Of a DNA stretch of 64,000 bases, positions 60,539-64,000 are shown in pieces (within the stretch, counting starts at the first letter, position 1; the number at the start of each line of letters is the position of its first letter). The notes beneath the pieces were generated by a model, which saw nothing but the letters and a program-made list of their open reading frames with translations, did not search any database and was not told where the DNA came from. Source of the DNA: Acorus gramineus. Its lineage: Eukaryota > Streptophyta > Magnoliopsida > Acorales > Acoraceae. The stretch lies in the NCBI GenBank assembly GCA_030737835.1, contig CM060855.1:10778328-10842327 (forward strand), read 5' to 3'. The position numbers were made by a program, and so were the translations under genes.

Positions 60539-61997
60539 GCCTCAACTTTAGAGGCCCCAAACCAGGCCCCATGATGTGGCAAGTGTACATTGTTTATTAT
60601 ACCCCTTAAGCCTATTAGGTAAACATTGCGATTATGATTTTCTTTGGTTTTGTATGGAGTTTCAACAATTAATGTGATTCCTCAAATCATGGGGTATCAT
60701 CAATGCGGATCATCTTTGGATTAAACCATCAAAATTATTTTTGCATCAATTTTAATCGATCTTTCATCTTTAGAACCAAATTATATATGATGAACATATT
60801 ATAGCAAATCTGAAAATTTAATTTTGAGAAGTTGAAAGACACTGATTTGTTCTTGTTCGAGTTAGATCTCCTATCAATGTCTTCTGGATCAGGTATGACA
60901 ATTATTTTTTTTTATCATATTATGATCTTATTGGAATGCAAGTCATATCCGAAATTAAAATTAACATTTTTACGATCACATATTCAATCAATGTTACATG
61001 TTTTAAATTTAGATCACGAATTTTTTTTATGTATTGATCGTCATATTACACTTTTTTGTTTTGTTTTGTTTTAATTTCATAAATGTAACACTCATTATTG
61101 TTACATTTAATTTTTATACGGTTTGTATGATGTTAGTATTACATTTCTGACGTCGAAATACACATTTATTTTTTGATACATTCATAAAATGTAATAGTCT
61201 GAAATGAAACATTCATTCCTGTACTGCATTTCTTACAATGGAAATAGTAATTTATATTTGTTACAATTATAAATGTAACAGTCAATTACATACTTTTGTG
61301 GGGGAATCTGCTACATTTTCTTTAGAAGGCAATGTACTAGAAATTGAAATAGATGATTTCGAAGAGTAAATGTAACTGTTTGACATTTAGGTAAATGTAA
61401 TTGTTTGTTCCATCTATGTAAATGTAACAGTTTTTATGTAAATGTAACAAATCGTTGTGAGAGATGTAAACATTTAAGAAATATATTTGTAAATCGTTAT
61501 GAGAGATGTAAACATTTAAGAAATGTATTTGTAACTACCACTATAAAATGTAACTGCTTCATATAGTAACTATATGTGTTTTTTATTTAAATTTAAAAAC
61601 AATAAATACTTAACTTTTTTTAATATTCAGTTAATAACATTCTTAAAAAAAATTAATGTGTATAATAAGAAAGTAAGTTTGAAAAAAAAAATCTAGGCTG
61701 TTTGAAGGATTTTGATGAAGAAAATTTATGTAATTTTTGGTGTAATTTAGGTTCAATTATAATTTAGGTAAGGATTTCAAAATTTAAAATTTGAAATAGG
61801 TAAATAGATTTTAAGATTCACATGTAAAAGTCATAACTGAATATAGAAAATTGAGAGATTTTGGTTAATGAGATAGATTTTTAATGAAGGGCAAATTTAT
61901 ATTTTGTCATTTTACCCCTTTTGAAAAGTCAATAAGCTAATTAATGAGATGATGGCACCTTATGGGGCCTGTGAGTGGGGCTTATATTATGGGGCCT
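60539..61997. mobile_element. Candidate 1.46-kb TIR element
   Basis: GGCCTCAACTTTAGAGGCCC then AGGCCCCATGATGTGGCA on the left matches, in reverse complement, GATGGCACCTTATGGGGCCT then GGGGCTTATATTATGGGGCC at 61950-61997. Inverted similarity covers about 45 bp. The inside is AT-rich and full of AATGTAAC words, including a direct repeat (GAGAGATGTAAACATTTAAG at about 61460 and 61500). No clear target duplication and no transposase, so the class is undecided. Confidence 0.55.
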
Positions 61998-63045
61998 AGG
62001 TATCATGACTATTTAATATTACATATTTCTAACATAGCTAAATCTACCTATTATTTATAAACAAATAAATTTTTGAGTTTATCCATTATATTCTACATTT
62101 ATTCTTTTATCCAAGCAGCTAAGGGACTATAAAAAAATGTAAATAGGTGTACTTTCAATTAATTCAATTTTTTTTATAGACAAGTATCTTACTAAACAAA
62201 TATATATTATTTTTGAGTTTTGTTTGAATTCGCAGTTAAGCGGATTCTTTGTTTAAAAATAAAAAAACTACCAGTTGATCCAAACACATTTTATATCTAG
62301 CTTTTGAAAATTTATCCCTCACTTATGTAAAAAAAACTGTTCCTATATACTACATTTAAGAATAATGATTGATTCTCCCTACATTATAACTTAGACTTAG
62401 AATTCAAAGATGATACACGTCATGAGATTATGTTTCTAAGATAAAATTTATGAACTTTATCATAAACCTTATTCAATTTCAATCACTTAAAACTTAAATT
62501 GACAATCAAGTTCGATCACCCAAAACCTAAAATGACGATCAAGTTTAGTCGACCTGGTCGGATAGATAGAAAAAACCTAACACTTTTTTTTTTTTTCAAT
62601 GGTGGGTTAAAAGAATCCCTTCGTGGAAAGACGCATCTTATTTGTTTTTTGAGAGAGAAATTTGACTGTTTTTCCATGACTGACTTACATAATTAATAAA
62701 AAAAATCCAATCATCAAATTCATCAGACTACCTGAAGTGTTCAAAACGAATTTGGATGAAGCACTCTTGAGACACATAATCTCCAAACCTGTATCCAAAT
62801 GCTACCAATATCCAGGAGAACTATAAAATGTCTATATTGATGGCAATATAACCAACAAAAAGTATATAATAGCACCTTCAATACATAAAAACTATTTACA
62901 AGTGCTGAAGTGCAAGAAAATTAAACAAATGCAGTCGACCATATTTGATGATCAATAAGACACATTAATCTGTATTGATAAAAAGAACACAGTTGCTCAA
63001 AGAGAGAACCTGCAATAAATACGCAACTTATGTACACTTGCACCC
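61998..63045. other. AT-rich spacer and 3' UTR of the NPF gene
   Basis: No gene was recognised. Contains AT-rich simple sequence to about 62600; the part next to 63045 should be the 3' UTR of the minus-strand transporter gene. Confidence 0.5.
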
Positions 63046-63868
63046 TCAAGAAGCCCTCTTGCACTTGTACTTCGCTGCACAGAAGACGTAAACCAGGAGA
63101 TTCACCACGCTGAGACACGCTATCATCCAGAAGTAGTAATCAAGGTGCCCTTCGTTCAAGTTATCCGGAATCCATCCAGCCTTCCCTCCCCTGGTCGTAA
63201 TGGTTGTCACGACGGTCAGTATGAACGAACTCAAGTAGTTCCCCAGCGCGGTTGTGAGCAGTGAGAGCGCGCTGCACAGGCTTCGCATGGCGTCTGGTGA
63301 CTGGTCATAGAAGAACTCGAGCTGCCCGATGAAGGTGAAAATCTCGGCCGCACCCACCAAGCAATACTGCGGAATCTGCCACAATATGCTCATTGGCACA
63401 GCAACCTTTTGATCCACCAAACCCTGGGCTCTGGCGATCTCCAGGCGCTTTATCTCCACCAATGCTGCTGCCGCCATTGAAAGGATCGATATGAATAAAC
63501 CGATTCCCATGCGTTGCAGTTCTGAAAAACCTCTCTCTTTGCCTGTGAATCTTCTTGCTATGGGTACAAGGAATCTATCGTAGATTGGGACCCAGATGAT
63601 GACGCTGATCGTGTCAAATGTGGAGAGAGAGGCGGGAGGGATTGTGAAGGATCCAACGGTGGTGTCGAGGACCATTCCTTGTTCGACGAACATTGTGGAC
63701 ATCTGGGCATAGACGGCGGAGAATATGATACCAGAGGCCCAGATGGGGAACATGCGAACAAGTATCTTCAGTTCCTCCACCTGAGTGACGGTGCAGAGCC
63801 TCCATGGAGTGGAGAGATTTTCGTTCTCTCTGTCGGAATCTGATATTGTGGCAGCTTTGTCAAGACAC
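63046..63868 (-). CDS. NRT1/PTR-family (NPF8-like) transporter, last exon only
   Basis: Proton-coupled peptide/nitrate transporter of the major facilitator superfamily; this exon encodes the C-terminal half (274 codons, entering in phase with one base of a split codon). The acceptor is CAG at 63871-63869; the stop is at 63048-63046. Visible: the cytoplasmic loop ([28 protein letters not shown]), then membrane segments starting [20 protein letters not shown], the [18 protein letters not shown] loop, [38 protein letters not shown], and [20 protein letters not shown]. These are diagnostic of plant PTR/NPF; NPF8 (PTR1/PTR2-like, dipeptide) is the best guess. The N-terminal half with the ExxE(R/K) proton motif is outside the window. 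Confidence 0.95.
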
Positions 63869-64000
63869 CTGTTGCAGAATGACAGGAATTAATTCAGTGT
63901 GAATTAATTTATTAATCCAGTGAAAGCTGGCAATAATTATAAACATTTCGCACTGCTGGGCATAACAGTTGTTTTCATTATAAACAGGATGATGCAGCTA

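Overview
The window is nuclear DNA of a flowering plant. Every recognisable gene is intron-rich and belongs to a plant family: a CNGC channel, plant-type calmodulin-binding glutamate decarboxylase, D-cysteine desulfhydrase, DNA polymerase epsilon subunit B, an ABC1K atypical kinase and an NPF/PTR transporter. Introns are long (up to about 4.4 kb), AT-rich and filled with small transposons. I cannot name the species. A non-grass monocot is a guess from the protein wording, not a result.

Layout. 1-1197 is the 3' end of a Copia-type LTR element carrying a 126-bp tandem array. 2902-20822 (minus) is a CNGC19/20-like channel whose C-terminal exons lie beyond the left edge; one intron holds a 3.58-kb solo LTR and another holds LINE debris. 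20823-26335 is an AT-rich intergenic stretch with several MITEs. 26336-32114 (plus) is D-cysteine desulfhydrase, tail to tail with glutamate decarboxylase (32825-37026, minus). 38734-43914 (plus) is DNA polymerase epsilon subunit B, which contains a textbook U12-type AT-AC intron. 45277-57623 (minus) is an ABC1K/UbiB-like kinase with a hAT MITE in an intron. 57802-62000 is a repeat nest: a possible 0.48-kb MITE, a 1.35-kb Mutator-like MITE with a perfect 9-bp target duplication and a nested Harbinger-type MITE, diverged tandem repeats, and a further candidate TIR element. 63046-63868 (minus) is the last exon of an NPF8-like peptide/nitrate transporter that runs off the right edge.

The genes are ordinary single-copy housekeeping or stress genes, not a cluster or pathway. 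All exon models below were built by hand from splice sites, reading phase and family resemblance; phases close across every listed junction. I found no convincing new multi-gene system. The most interesting signals are the AT-AC intron, the nested and dated transposon insertions, the microhomology-scarred duplication at the CNGC first exon, and the repeat array in the Copia element.
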